Under the pieces are notes generated by a model. The model did not search any database, was not told the origin of the DNA, and saw nothing but the letters and a program-made list of their open reading frames with translations. A DNA stretch of 64,000 bases from Candidatus Melainabacteria bacterium (GTDB taxonomy: Bacteria; Cyanobacteriota; Vampirovibrionia; 2-02-FULL-35-15): positions 11,633 through 75,632 of the forward strand of contig JAHFBG010000006.1 in assembly GCA_023250155.1 (NCBI GenBank), given 5' to 3'. The translations under genes and the position numbers were made by a program. This document shows positions 19,601-26,968 of this stretch, piece after piece; position 1 is the first letter of the stretch, and each line of letters begins with the position of its first letter.

Positions 19601-20050
19601 ATTATGGATGTATTTGAACCAGTAGCAATGCTGGCAAATGATATTAAAACTATGAATGCTGCAGCAAGAATAGACGATGTCACAGTACTTCCTGCAAAAG
19701 TCGAAGTCTTATTTTACTATACAGGACATTCATGGTATCAAAAAGAAGCTAATGATCCATATAATGTAGTTCCTGAAGTTGGGACTACACTAACAGCGGC
19801 AGCAAATTTTACTCCACCTAATAATTCAGAAAGGTCTCACCAAGGAGGACTAAATGCTTTTTATTGGTTTGGTGGTACTTGGCCTGAATATAGAACGTGG
19901 GGTAATGAACTAAGAAAAGGAATGCTTGAGTCAGATCTTAAAAGACTAATTGGACAGTATTGGCAAAAAGATGATAGATCTGCTGATGATAAGGTAGATG
20001 TAGTTTTTGAAGTTCATGAAGGATGTAATTCTTTTGCAGGGGGGATCTAA
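13613..20050 (+). CDS. giant exported mosaic protein with Cys-rich, proline and FG-GAP repeats
   Basis: A 2145-residue protein, probably exported: the N-terminus is basic, then hydrophobic (about residues 12-28). In order it has a polar low-complexity region, cysteine-rich segments (nt 14540-14960), an E/A/R/Q-rich charged helix (nt 15000-15170), He_PIG/Ig-like segments with the GRLPPGLTLENG pattern (nt 15330-15880), a proline-rich 15-residue repeat (nt 16079-16240), and four DUF4215-type cysteine repeats of the form CGNG-x-ECDDGN (near nt 16267, 16375, 17131 and 18280). About seven FG-GAP/VCBS-like calcium-loop repeats (DGDLDLA, nt 17230-18220) sit between the last two. The final 450 residues are not recognised. 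FG-GAP repeats form beta-propellers in adhesins, so a surface or secreted adhesive role is plausible but unproven. Confidence 0.8.
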   Translation: MKTNIGFKKSKLRFYFILFISLCLVWPSTSEKCYSKEKALKQGKTANKKSGKRKFGNVTVNQDEQGDQGGAVIIKYIGGPNRPAINSIKPVIVPPSSTQSGLLNVDDAGIKKDPSTVNDTSQEAINDSESDQNKGSAPEIRYGHEVNPVETRTNSHVFVNQLPSVPRSDQQPQAQVQIPSNNGTFSPSTPSAPAITADKIISNGVPLGDPDSLLIFKPLDRNSVPSPDPLEFPKFASASNYSLFDISPKSTAQPPFIITFHSPISQLLHYVNGAWVEEVDITNDSDGATVILQSLSPLAAITIPPGTRYGRCLGNGTCNGSLECRKEHIYRNGSFTNRCVRADECSHTDTSTYANPQCVGRLSPYSLITRCGSRLRDGAVSCTVVELFYCANDADCIAPGGLGPYVPGTVKCCPGARNENICRYGNCCTNSDCPNGRTCRYEYDPSPSYQCTSTPPPVNVVPPTQEERARAEQARQEEQARAEQARQEEQAREATRRAEQARLAAERAAIVAQEAQAQVDTTMVCGETHPSCNGACPSPGLICRQINGDHCECRRRLSQLPTSPPPNSNPLENPSFRAPPGRLPDGTVGVPYSFQFPEVQSHARKTVGPISYLPGLSISEEETRPGYYIQTLSGTPRETYGGAPLYGYEFYIGPGELPTIYTGPLPVGSVGNTYEYVFLGGSPGTGMRNNFSLIGGRLPPGLTLENGYRITGTIEAEADANMVYHPMTYYDFQIRNTDSNNNTVDGNFQIRVDLNRDQVVARGLNPYGCTSSTECDDCKICDDYRCIVPINNCTDDSACTAHSNGVCNKTNIRNCQCEYSSSLPGEPPPVDPPPSLPLPGEPPPVNPPPSLPLPGEPPPVDPPPSLPLPGDPPPAVGLPPPANSVCGNGTKESPEQCDDGNTTDSDGCNSACTVEGVTSPFCGNGIINGTSEECDDNNFTDGDGCSSTCKIESAPPSTETQSTIIEQSSDEPAVDEPTLEPPSPPTSCTPISSSLISANGGLESVTVYELTTGSPPSYVVDPTDDPTVDPPSFTTSYSIYDPLETYNVFLSKADGTRDNNGSYITIDCSVHPDWLSDFTGNNIDAVQLNFKNGLVYAGFVSPGTGTENNSNNIKALDEPDGGYTNLGNGKSSITLGFCVEASPLLPTITEQSSVIEPVIDEPAVEPPSLANSVCGNGIKESPEECDDGNITDGDCCSSICTINTFSSPVSYAVGSQPFGVTTADFDGVNGLDLAVVNNGGNDVSVLLNNGNGTFTTTNYDVGQTPYEITTGDFNGDGKPDLATANYNGGADDGVSVLLNNGDGIFKPAIGYSLEGVPTPFGITAGDFGGDSKSDLAVTSLGSASVSVFISKASGGFNSPITYPTGSISYAVTAGDLDGDGDLDLATANYNGDADNGVSVLLNNGDGTFASAVNYDTDHYNLEIEAGDLDGDGDLDLAVTSSDGGVSVLLNNGNGTFASAVLYSGTGATYSIAIADFDMDGKKDIVGPAFNITLAVDGTLNYKSSSASLSGSGIVAGDFNRDGKLDLADSSVSVFLGCNESTADEPVVEPPPPANLVCGNNILEDGEKCDDGNTIDGDGCSSTCTTEDLCGIPDIYLSTDDGATEEKLIGSPTEESGPLPKSDKVITYVIDGKCPSALPCPDCVKKYYENESDGGCDPKSLSENDIKNCIFFQLPKLTNSEPLSETSDETPSEPSASLGFRTKFDKKYEVKELIQKNFKAVIAYTENNLLPVPERNRMTNKWPGWDAATGTSTRNLYFAATRQGTPSYAYSPPPFLVINRVGTNGGIRFQSSIMADQSEFETTPAIALMDFQRFDGAGFTNIAISRNPYTGPGGTGSLSVTLRLSGHEDITIRPFNHANFISYFTFALFSKLNTTASLTAAFDAISEDDYWRDFETRAVGQRTDRLRDNANGSQTQSPRRSPWDINAWVKNDMSNFEIHRILVLIPGENRGDLFTSRQNMRYVKARLMSEYPNLFPEGNVFPLNAVNAAPPVSEAALIMDVFEPVAMLANDIKTMNAAARIDDVTVLPAKVEVLFYYTGHSWYQKEANDPYNVVPEVGTTLTAAANFTPPNNSERSHQGGLNAFYWFGGTWPEYRTWGNELRKGMLESDLKRLIGQYWQKDDRSADDKVDVVFEVHEGCNSFAGGI
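16079..16240 (+). repeat. 45-bp proline-rich coding repeat
   Basis: Three near-identical 45-bp units (16079-16123, 16124-16168, 16169-16213) and a partial fourth encode LPGEPPPVDPPPSLP with D/N variation. They form a linker before the DUF4215-type repeats of the giant protein. Copy number is likely variable. Confidence 0.85.
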
Positions 20051-20105
20051 AAAAACAAAGTTCAGGCTTGACAATGGGAAATCCAGATTGGTCTTAGGAT
20101 GAGAT

Positions 20106-20807
20106 TTAATCACCTTCTTCTTCTATCGAATCTTCACCATCAATGTTGTCTGTTGAATCCTCTTTTTTAGGTTCTTCTTTTATTTCTGGTGCTTGGTTTA
20201 CTTCTTCTTTTTTATCTTCTTTCTTTTCTTCTACTTGTAGTTCTTCACCTTCTTGTTTAATTATTTCAAGAGGCTTTTCATCTTTCTTTGGTTCAGCTTG
20301 TGCTGGTGCTTTCACTTCAATAGGTTCAATTGGAAATGGAGCAATGGGTTCACTACTCTTTTTCTTTTTACTTTTTACTAAATCATCTACAATTTTTACT
20401 AATTCATCTTTTGCGATTTCACCAACTTGTACTTTAAAAACAGAACCATCAGCTCTGACAAATGCAGTTGTTGGAATACCACTAACTCTAAATCTGTTTG
20501 ATAGTACTGAGCCATTTGCATCATCTACATCGATATTAATAAAAGTACATTCACTAGACTTCAATTCTTTTGCTTCAAAAAACATGGGTTTATATTGTCT
20601 ACAGTGTGGACACCATTCAGCTGTAAATGCAATAGCTAAGGGTTTCTTGTTTTCTAATGATGTTTTAACTTCAGTAATTACTGCTGACTCAGGTATGCCA
20701 TCAAATACTGAAACCATAGCTCCTTTTTCTTTGCAACCAAATAAAGAAAATGAAATGGCTAGACACATTAAAAAATATAATTGGCGAGAATTAAAAAATT
20801 GTTTCAT
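20106..20807 (-). CDS. thioredoxin-fold lipoprotein
   Basis: The signal sequence ends in a lipobox LFGC with C25, so the protein should be lipid-anchored on the outer face of a membrane. The thioredoxin domain (about 45-145) has the active site WCPHC (65-69) and the cis-proline segment SGIPTTAF. The last 85 residues are low-complexity, rich in K, E and P, probably a spacer. Thioredoxin-like lipoproteins reduce or isomerise disulfides in exported proteins. The neighbouring giant protein is rich in cysteine, so it is a possible client, but this is inference. The gene converges with the giant gene and diverges from gshA. Confidence 0.85.
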   Translation of the reverse strand: MKQFFNSRQLYFLMCLAISFSLFGCKEKGAMVSVFDGIPESAVITEVKTSLENKKPLAIAFTAEWCPHCRQYKPMFFEAKELKSSECTFINIDVDDANGSVLSNRFRVSGIPTTAFVRADGSVFKVQVGEIAKDELVKIVDDLVKSKKKKSSEPIAPFPIEPIEVKAPAQAEPKKDEKPLEIIKQEGEELQVEEKKEDKKEEVNQAPEIKEEPKKEDSTDNIDGEDSIEEEGD

Positions 20808-20886
20808 ACTTTTCCTACTACTCCTATATACTCCTATAAAAACATATTTTAGTTTACTACTGAAATTATGTTTTGTATAGTTGTAG

Positions 20887-20922
20887 ACAAGTAGGTAATA
20901 ATTGCGACTGCTACCTACTTGT
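20887..20922. promoter_or_regulatory. 11-bp inverted repeat between divergent genes
   Basis: ACAAGTAGGTA (20887-20897) and TACCTACTTGT (20912-20922) form a perfect 11-bp inverted repeat with a 14-nt centre. It lies in the intergenic region between the divergent thioredoxin lipoprotein and gshA genes. No U-tract follows, so an operator or mRNA structure is likelier than a terminator. Confidence 0.5.
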
Positions 20923-20978
20923 AATAAAATCAGGTAAGAAGTTACGTATGTTACTATAGCTTTATATCAATAAAAACT

Positions 20979-22133
20979 ATGACTAAACTATTAAAAAAAG
21001 GATTAGAAGTTGAGCTTTACGCTGGTACAAGCGATGGTCAAGTATTACCCCTTTCATCTAAAATACTTGAACACTTTCCAAATTTTTCACAAGAGCCAGA
21101 TGAGAGAAATGTAGAGTATATAACAAGTCCTATTATTGATTATAATGAGCTCTTTAAAGAAATTCTTGAACCTCGGCTTAAGCTTAGAAAGTACTTAAAA
21201 GAAAACGGTGATTTTACCTTAATACCAGGGAGTACTATAGCATTACCATTTGAAAAGAAATTTTATCCTACAAAGCCAGGCGATAAGTATCATCAGTTAG
21301 TTTGGGATACTTATAAAACAAGTGTAGTTACGACGAGTTTACATATAAATTTTGGTATTGAAGATACTAATACATTGTTTAAACTACTTTCAGCATTAAG
21401 ATTAGATGCTCCTTTGCTTTTAGCCTTAAGTGCTTCATCTTGTTTCTATGATGGAAATGTAACAGATTTTAACTCTTATCGCTGGCATAGTTTTCCACAT
21501 ACGCCTAGCTTTGTTCCTTTTTTCGCTGATCATAATGATTATGTCTTGTGGACTAATGAACAATTAGCTAATAAAAAAATGTTCAATGTCAGACATCTTT
21601 GGACATCGATTAGACCAAATGGAAACAATAGACCCTATGATTTAAATCGTATTGAAGTAAGAATTTGTGACTTTGTCTCAGATATTACTAAAACTTTAAG
21701 TATAGTTGCATTTATAGAATGTTTAATACATAAGTACTTGATTGAAGACAAATGGCCATTAGTTTTAAACACGACGAAGAATGACTTAGATAGTATAGTT
21801 ACACGTCTTAAAGAACAAGAAGAGTTAGTATCAAAAGCAGGATTGAATGCAAATATATGGGATTGGAGAAATAACACTACTAATAAAGCAGCTCATATAA
21901 TTGAGTTTTTATTCAAGGATTTAGAAAGCATTGCAAAAGAATTAAATATTTTAAATTATTTACTTCCAATTACTGACATATTAACAAATGGAAATGAAGC
22001 AATGTGTTTTTTAAACCAATACAAAAAAAACAACTCAGTTCAAAAAACTATGGAGTACATGATTGAGGAATTTACAAATTCTGATCTTAAGGCTCAGGAT
22101 TTGATAGAAAATAAAATAAAAGCTAATATATAA
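20979..22133 (+). CDS. gshA: glutamate-cysteine ligase, cyanobacterial GCS2 type
   Basis: Joins glutamate and cysteine with ATP in the first step of glutathione synthesis. The N-terminal KKGLEVELYAG, the RNVEYITSP segment, the TSLHINFGI active-site strand and the NRIEVRICD motif match the GCS2 family in the form found in Cyanobacteria. The 384-residue length is usual for that group. The next gene starts 6 nt after the stop, so the two are probably co-transcribed. No gshB is in the window. Confidence 0.82.
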   Translation: MTKLLKKGLEVELYAGTSDGQVLPLSSKILEHFPNFSQEPDERNVEYITSPIIDYNELFKEILEPRLKLRKYLKENGDFTLIPGSTIALPFEKKFYPTKPGDKYHQLVWDTYKTSVVTTSLHINFGIEDTNTLFKLLSALRLDAPLLLALSASSCFYDGNVTDFNSYRWHSFPHTPSFVPFFADHNDYVLWTNEQLANKKMFNVRHLWTSIRPNGNNRPYDLNRIEVRICDFVSDITKTLSIVAFIECLIHKYLIEDKWPLVLNTTKNDLDSIVTRLKEQEELVSKAGLNANIWDWRNNTTNKAAHIIEFLFKDLESIAKELNILNYLLPITDILTNGNEAMCFLNQYKKNNSVQKTMEYMIEEFTNSDLKAQDLIENKIKANI

Positions 22134-22138
22134 AGAAA

Positions 22139-23143
22139 ATGCAACAAGTAATTGAAAAGTTAGCTAAAAACAAAAAAGAGATTGATCTGGCTTTTTTAAA
22201 CTTGATTAATGATGAGCTGAAAATTTTGGAAGAATCATTGACAGAGAAACTGCCTGTGCGCAGTAAGCTTCTTTCTGAAGTTGTTCGGTATATTTTTAAA
22301 GCTGGTGGTAAAAGAATAAGACCTGCATTATGTTTTTTAACAGCAAAGGCTACAGGACAAGTAAGTAAGAGGCATTTTATCCTTGCAGAATTGACAGAGT
22401 TGATTCATACCGCTAGCCTTGTTCATGATGACATTATTGATTCTGCGCCACTTCGAAGAGGAAGAGAAACCATAAATGATTTATGGAATGACAAAATCTC
22501 TGTTATTACGGGGGATTTTTTATTTGCTCAGGCATCAGTGAGATTGGGTGAGTTAGAAAATTCAGAAATTGTAAAAATCTATGCAAATGTCTTAAGCGAT
22601 CTTTGTGATGGAGAAATTGAACAATATTCTTTGAAATATGATACAAATATCTCATGGGATCAGTACATAACTAAATCGACGACTAAAACCGCCAGTCTAT
22701 TTGCTGCTGCATGTAAGTCATCGAGCCTTTTAAACGATCAAAGTGAAGAAGATATTAAGCTAGCCAATGATTTTGGCAATTTTTTAGGAATTGCATTTCA
22801 GATAGTTGATGATACTTTAGACTTTACGAGTACAAAAAATGAACTAGGAAAAGAAGTTGGTGCAGATTTAAAACAAGGAATAATTACTGCTCCTACCTTG
22901 TTTGCATTAGATGAGAAGAATGAAAAGTCACAAGAGCTTAGAAAGCTAATAGAAAGCAGGTTCAATAATCCTGAGGATTTTACAAAAGCAATTAACTTAG
23001 TAAATGAATTAAATGGTTGTAAAAAAGCATTAGACCTTGCAAAAAGCTATCTAGAAAAAGCAAAAAACAGTTTAACCTTTGTTAAAAATTTAAATATAAA
23101 ACCTTATTTAATAGAGGTAGCAGATTGTATCTTGAAAAAATAA
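22139..23143 (+). CDS. long-chain polyprenyl diphosphate synthase
   Basis: Adds isopentenyl units to an allylic diphosphate to make the side chain of quinones or a related long prenyl chain. Both aspartate-rich motifs are present: DDIID (97-101) and DDTLD (224-228). The GGKRIRPAL segment binds isopentenyl diphosphate. Small residues upstream of the first motif (TASLV) fit a long-chain product, as in solanesyl or heptaprenyl synthases; the exact chain length cannot be read. It follows gshA by 6 nt and ends 4 nt before the convergent rodZ gene. Confidence 0.88.
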   Translation: MQQVIEKLAKNKKEIDLAFLNLINDELKILEESLTEKLPVRSKLLSEVVRYIFKAGGKRIRPALCFLTAKATGQVSKRHFILAELTELIHTASLVHDDIIDSAPLRRGRETINDLWNDKISVITGDFLFAQASVRLGELENSEIVKIYANVLSDLCDGEIEQYSLKYDTNISWDQYITKSTTKTASLFAAACKSSSLLNDQSEEDIKLANDFGNFLGIAFQIVDDTLDFTSTKNELGKEVGADLKQGIITAPTLFALDEKNEKSQELRKLIESRFNNPEDFTKAINLVNELNGCKKALDLAKSYLEKAKNSLTFVKNLNIKPYLIEVADCILKK

Positions 23144-23147
23144 TTAC

Positions 23148-24299
23148 TTAATGTAAGGGTCTAAGCATAATTTCATCAGTAGTTGTTTCTTGTTTATTGT
23201 AATTATAAGGATTTGCTCTTATTTCTGTGACTTGTTTTCTTATTTCTATTTTTGGAGCATCTTCAATTATAAGTCTTTTAAACTCAGTCTTTGGTTGAGT
23301 AAGTGTTTTAGCTATTGTTTTTGGTTCAACCTTAGTTTTAACGGCTGTTGTAGTTTTCTTTTCTACTAGTACTGGTTTAGTTTTAACTATTTGCTTATTG
23401 ATTGGTTTAGCTATTGTTTTCATTTGAGGTTTTGGAGTAGCTACTATTGGCTTTACTTGAGGCTTTGGAGTCGTTGCTATTGGTTGAATTGGTTTATTAA
23501 CAACAACTTCTTTTTTAATTACAGGAGGTTTTGGAGTAGATATAACAGGCTCATTTTCTTCTTCTTCAGAAAAATCAGAGTTTTCTAGTGTTGAGTTATT
23601 AGCTTCATTTAAATCTTCATCTTCATCGAAGCTATCAGCTTCATTGTTTTCATTTTCAAGAACAATATCAGAAGCATCTTGTGAGTTTTTTTCAGGTGGA
23701 GTTATTGTTTTAATCATTAAATAAAATGCAATTAAAAATAAACCTAATCCTATTAGCAAATATAAATGATAGGTTTTAAAAAAGTTTTTATCGATGCTGT
23801 TTTTATTTGATGAATTGTTTCTGGGCTTGAATTTAAAAATCTTAGGCTCATTCTCTGTTTCATTGTCGAATAAGAGATCAAAATCTTTATCTTCATAATG
23901 AGTTCTTTGATCATCTATTTGATTATTTGTTTGATCATTTACTTGATACTTCTTTCCCTTTAAGTACATTTCAGCAATTAGTTGTTCATTTAAACCAAGA
24001 ACCTTTGCATATCTTTTAATAAAACCAATTAAATAAAGATCTTCAGGAAGTTTTTCTCTTTCACCAGACTCAATGGATAAAATATGATGAAGTGGTATTC
24101 GGGTCTTTTCTTTCAACTCTTTTAAACTTACTTTTCTATCTTCTCTGCTTTCTTTTAAAAGAAGACCAATATCTTTTAATGAGTTATTTGTAAAATTATT
24201 TATTTCAATATCGCTGTAGATTGATTTTCTTGGAATATTTGCATGCATAAGCTTTGTAATAGATGACGGTGTCAAATTTTCTTTGTTTCTTACTTGCAT
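23148..24299 (-). CDS. rodZ: RodZ-like HTH membrane protein
   Basis: The N-terminal region (about 38-110) is the helix-turn-helix typical of RodZ: IGLLLKESREDRKVSLKELK and LYLIGFIKRYAKVLGLN. One transmembrane segment follows (about 178-198), then a long K/P/T-rich outer region with repeated VKPIVATPKPQ-like units. RodZ anchors MreB filaments to the membrane and helps set rod shape; mreB, mreC and mrdA are also in this window. The C-terminal RodZ beta-domain is not obvious, and the end is low-complexity. The start is the ATG at 24299. Confidence 0.78.
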   Translation of the reverse strand: MQVRNKENLTPSSITKLMHANIPRKSIYSDIEINNFTNNSLKDIGLLLKESREDRKVSLKELKEKTRIPLHHILSIESGEREKLPEDLYLIGFIKRYAKVLGLNEQLIAEMYLKGKKYQVNDQTNNQIDDQRTHYEDKDFDLLFDNETENEPKIFKFKPRNNSSNKNSIDKNFFKTYHLYLLIGLGLFLIAFYLMIKTITPPEKNSQDASDIVLENENNEADSFDEDEDLNEANNSTLENSDFSEEEENEPVISTPKPPVIKKEVVVNKPIQPIATTPKPQVKPIVATPKPQMKTIAKPINKQIVKTKPVLVEKKTTTAVKTKVEPKTIAKTLTQPKTEFKRLIIEDAPKIEIRKQVTEIRANPYNYNKQETTTDEIMLRPLH

Positions 24300-24371
24300 A
24301 ATTTAATCAAATTTGAAATTGGGCCAGATATTGAACAATACTAGCGTAATTATGGCCCACTGTAAACTTAT

Positions 24372-24400
24372 ATGACTTAAGTTGTTAGCTTGAGTATAAT
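24372..24400 (+). promoter_or_regulatory. promoter of dppB-like gene, leaderless
   Basis: ATGACT (24372-24377), 17 bp, then a perfect TATAAT (24395-24400). The ATG at 24408 is 8 nt after the -10 box, so the mRNA should start at or one base from the ATG. The alternative TTG at 24390 would lie upstream of the transcription start. Confidence 0.6.
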
Positions 24401-24407
24401 AAATGTT

Positions 24408-25754
24408 ATGGGTACAGCAAGTTATGTTTTTAAAAGATTTCTAGCTTCAATTCCTTTGCTTTTTATAGTTTCTATTATTAGCTTTGCAATTATTCGCTTA
24501 AATATCACAATAAAAGCAGTAAATCTAAGCTTTATAATATTTCCTTCTATATCTCTAATCCTTATTTTCTTTATATCGAAAATAAAAAATTGGTACTTTA
24601 CCGGAAGCGTTAGCTTATTGTTGTTGATTTATTTTTCCTGGTACTTAGCAAAGTTTTCTATTTTGCCTTTTGATATTTTCTTCAAAGATACTAATGTAGC
24701 TTTTATTGTTAGTCTTGTTTTTCTAAGCTTATTTATGTTTATTTACTGGACTCAAGCTTTTATAAATAAATCAAAATATCTTTCGCTAGTAGTTATAAGC
24801 ATTGCTGTTTTATCTTTTTCATTGAAGCTTAGCTCTGTATATCCTATGGATATTCCAATAAAACCGATAGTATTAAAATCAGGTGATCCGTTAGCAGATT
24901 TAAGATTTAACCCATCTATTAGTGAAACGGTATTAAAAGCAGAAGAAAAAAGACTTGGTATAAATGAACCCTGGCATATACAATATCTTTTATGGTTGAA
25001 AGGTTTATTTCATGGAGACTTAGGCGTAACACAACAAAATCAATCTGTAAGCACGGTAATAGGAAAACCAATGTTAAATACTCTTTTACTAAGTCTTACT
25101 ACTTTAATTGCTACTTGGTTCATTGCAATTCCTCTTGGGATCTGGGCAGCTTTAAAAGAGAATAAGCTTATTGATAAACTACTTTCAATTTTTACATCAT
25201 GTGGAATGTCTACACCTACGTTTGTATTAGCTGTTTTAGGTTTATTAGTTGCTTTAAAAAGCCAAATACTACCTATTGGTGGGCTAACTAGTATCAATTT
25301 CTATGAAATGAATAGCTTTCAAAAAGTAGTAGACATGCTGAAACATTTAATATTGCCTACTACAATCCTTACTTTAGTTTCAATAGCTGGATTGCAAAGA
25401 CAAATGAGAGCAAATTTGTTAGATGTTCTTAGGCAAGAATATGTTAAAACTGCTATTGCAAAAGGACTTCCTACAAATAAAGTGATTTATAAACATGCAT
25501 TAAGAAATGCAATCAATCCACTAATTACAATTTTTGGATTTGAGTTTGCTTCACTTCTTAGCGGAGCTGCTTTAACTGAAACGATACTGTCCTATCCAGG
25601 GCTTGGTGCCTTGACCTTAGAAGCAGCAAGAAAACTTGATGTGAATCTTACCATGACGACATTAATGCTTGGGGCAGTGATGTTAATCCTTGGCAATTTG
25701 TTGGCTGATCTTTTATTGAAGTTTGCTGACCCGAGAATTAGAATTGAAAATTGA
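24408..25754 (+). CDS. DppB/OppB-type peptide ABC transporter permease with inserted membrane segments
   Basis: One of two membrane subunits of a peptide/nickel-type ABC importer. The N-terminus (YVFKRFLASIPLLFIVSIISF) and the C-terminal half match DppB, including the coupling-helix segment RQEYVKTAIAKG and HALRNAINPLIT. About 110 residues with several extra hydrophobic segments are inserted between the first membrane helix and the SGDPLADL region, so the protein is longer than the usual 300-340 residues. I chose the ATG at 24408 because the promoter places transcription start there. The gene ends inside a 21-bp tandem repeat that leads into the dppC-like gene. No binding protein or ATPase gene is nearby. 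Confidence 0.85.
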   Translation: MGTASYVFKRFLASIPLLFIVSIISFAIIRLNITIKAVNLSFIIFPSISLILIFFISKIKNWYFTGSVSLLLLIYFSWYLAKFSILPFDIFFKDTNVAFIVSLVFLSLFMFIYWTQAFINKSKYLSLVVISIAVLSFSLKLSSVYPMDIPIKPIVLKSGDPLADLRFNPSISETVLKAEEKRLGINEPWHIQYLLWLKGLFHGDLGVTQQNQSVSTVIGKPMLNTLLLSLTTLIATWFIAIPLGIWAALKENKLIDKLLSIFTSCGMSTPTFVLAVLGLLVALKSQILPIGGLTSINFYEMNSFQKVVDMLKHLILPTTILTLVSIAGLQRQMRANLLDVLRQEYVKTAIAKGLPTNKVIYKHALRNAINPLITIFGFEFASLLSGAALTETILSYPGLGALTLEAARKLDVNLTMTTLMLGAVMLILGNLLADLLLKFADPRIRIEN

Positions 25755-25823
25755 GAATGGAGAATTGAAAATTGAGAATGGAGAATTGAAAATTGAGAAT
25801 GGAGAATTGAAAATTGAGAATGG
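25740..25823 (+). repeat. 21-bp tandem repeat, four perfect copies, between two permease genes
   Basis: AGAATTGAAAATTGAGAATGG is repeated exactly at 25740-25760, 25761-25781, 25782-25802 and 25803-25823. The dppB-like stop codon lies in copy 1 and the dppC-like ATG (25820) in copy 4. Each internal junction also makes a four-codon mini-frame, ATG-GAG-AAT-TGA. Confidence 0.97.
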
Positions 25824-26872
25824 ATGTATTAAAAATACTTTTAAAGGATAAAATTTCTAGAATTAGCTTAGTGATTTTAATTGTTTTATATTTTTCTATT
25901 GCATTAAGTGATTTTATAGCACCATATAATCCCAACACAAGAAATCCAAAAGCAAGCTATATGCCACCCTCAATGGTTTATTTTTGGGATGATGGTCAGT
26001 TATCACCTCCATTTATTTATAGAACGAGTTATGTCTTTAATGAAACAACATTTACAAAACAAATCATTGAAGATAAATCTGAAAAGGTTTTCTTAAGACT
26101 ATTTGTAGAGTCTGATGAGTATAAAATGTTAGGTGTTTTTCCTACGAGGACTCATTTATTTGGTACAACTGGAGAAGAAAGAATTTGTTTGTTTGGAACT
26201 GATAGAAATGGAAGAGATGTATTTTCTAGAATTCTACATGGTGGTAAACCAAGCTTAACAATTGGTTTTGTGGGATTATTAATTGTATTTCCATTAGGGT
26301 TGTTATATGGTGGGATGTCGGGATATTTTGGAGGATCGATTGACAATTTAATGATGAGAATAGCAGAGGCTTTAATGAGTCTCCCTTATTTTTATCTAAT
26401 AGTTGTTTTGGCTAGTATTCTGCCAGCAAATATTTCTAACTCCCAGCGTTTTTTGCTGATTACAGTCATACTTTCATTTGTAAGTTGGGCAGGGTTAAGC
26501 AGAGTTATAAGAGGACAGGTGCTTTCTATTAAAGAACAAGAATATGTTCAGGCAGCAAGAGCCATAGGCATAAGCAATTTTCAAATCATTACTAAACACA
26601 TTCTTCCACAAACCACAAGTTACATAATCATTGCAGCAACTTTATCTATTCCTGGTTTTATCATTGGTGAAAGTGCATTGAGCTTTTTAGGACTTGGGAT
26701 TACTCAGCCTGACCCAAGCTGGGGAAATATTTTAGCTGAAGGAAAAGAATTGTCTAACATGCTTGTTAGACCTTGGATACTATTTGTACCAGCTTTATGT
26801 ATTTTTATTTCAGTGCTTTGTTTTAACCTTGTTGGAGATAAGTTAAGAGATATTTTTGATCCTAGAAGTTAA
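25820..26872 (+). CDS. DppC/OppC-type peptide ABC transporter permease
   Basis: The second membrane subunit of the peptide importer. It has the N-terminal helix and PYNPNTRNP segment, then a roughly 100-residue outer insertion (PPSMVYFWDDGQ to THLFG) of the kind found in a known long DppC subfamily, then FGTDRNGRDVFSRIL and the coupling segment KEQEYVQAARAIGI. The ATG at 25820 falls in the last tandem repeat unit. A TTG six bases earlier is also in frame but has no support. Translation is probably coupled to dppB through the repeat. Confidence 0.87.
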   Translation: MDVLKILLKDKISRISLVILIVLYFSIALSDFIAPYNPNTRNPKASYMPPSMVYFWDDGQLSPPFIYRTSYVFNETTFTKQIIEDKSEKVFLRLFVESDEYKMLGVFPTRTHLFGTTGEERICLFGTDRNGRDVFSRILHGGKPSLTIGFVGLLIVFPLGLLYGGMSGYFGGSIDNLMMRIAEALMSLPYFYLIVVLASILPANISNSQRFLLITVILSFVSWAGLSRVIRGQVLSIKEQEYVQAARAIGISNFQIITKHILPQTTSYIIIAATLSIPGFIIGESALSFLGLGITQPDPSWGNILAEGKELSNMLVRPWILFVPALCIFISVLCFNLVGDKLRDIFDPRS

Positions 26873-26891
26873 TGTTTTCTTTACAGAGTTC

Positions 26892-26913
26892 ATACGATAC
26901 CTTTTCATTTGAC
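26892..26913 (+). repeat. 22-bp box shared with 33220-33241
   Basis: These 22 bases, starting ATACGATACC and ending CATTTGAC, are identical to 33220-33241 and in the same orientation. Each copy is upstream of an M32 carboxypeptidase gene. The last five bases are the start of a -35 box. Confidence 0.9.
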
Positions 26914-26937
26914 GGGGAATATTTTACTTGTTATTTT
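26909..26937 (+). promoter_or_regulatory. promoter of first M32 carboxypeptidase gene
   Basis: TTGACG (26909-26914), 17 bp, TATTTT (26932-26937). The TTG of this -35 box is an in-frame alternative start that should be rejected; the ATG at 26969 lies downstream of the expected transcription start. Confidence 0.6.
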
Positions 26938-26968
26938 TTACTCACGATTTAAATTTGTGAATAAAACT

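Noticed and set aside
20143..20880. 245-residue open frame on the plus strand
   Set aside because: It is the antisense shadow of the thioredoxin lipoprotein, whose lipobox and WCPHC site are clear.
26909..26968. TTG start giving a 20-residue longer M32 carboxypeptidase
   Set aside because: The TTG is the -35 box of a good promoter, so the segment should not be transcribed from it; the ATG at 26969 is preferred.
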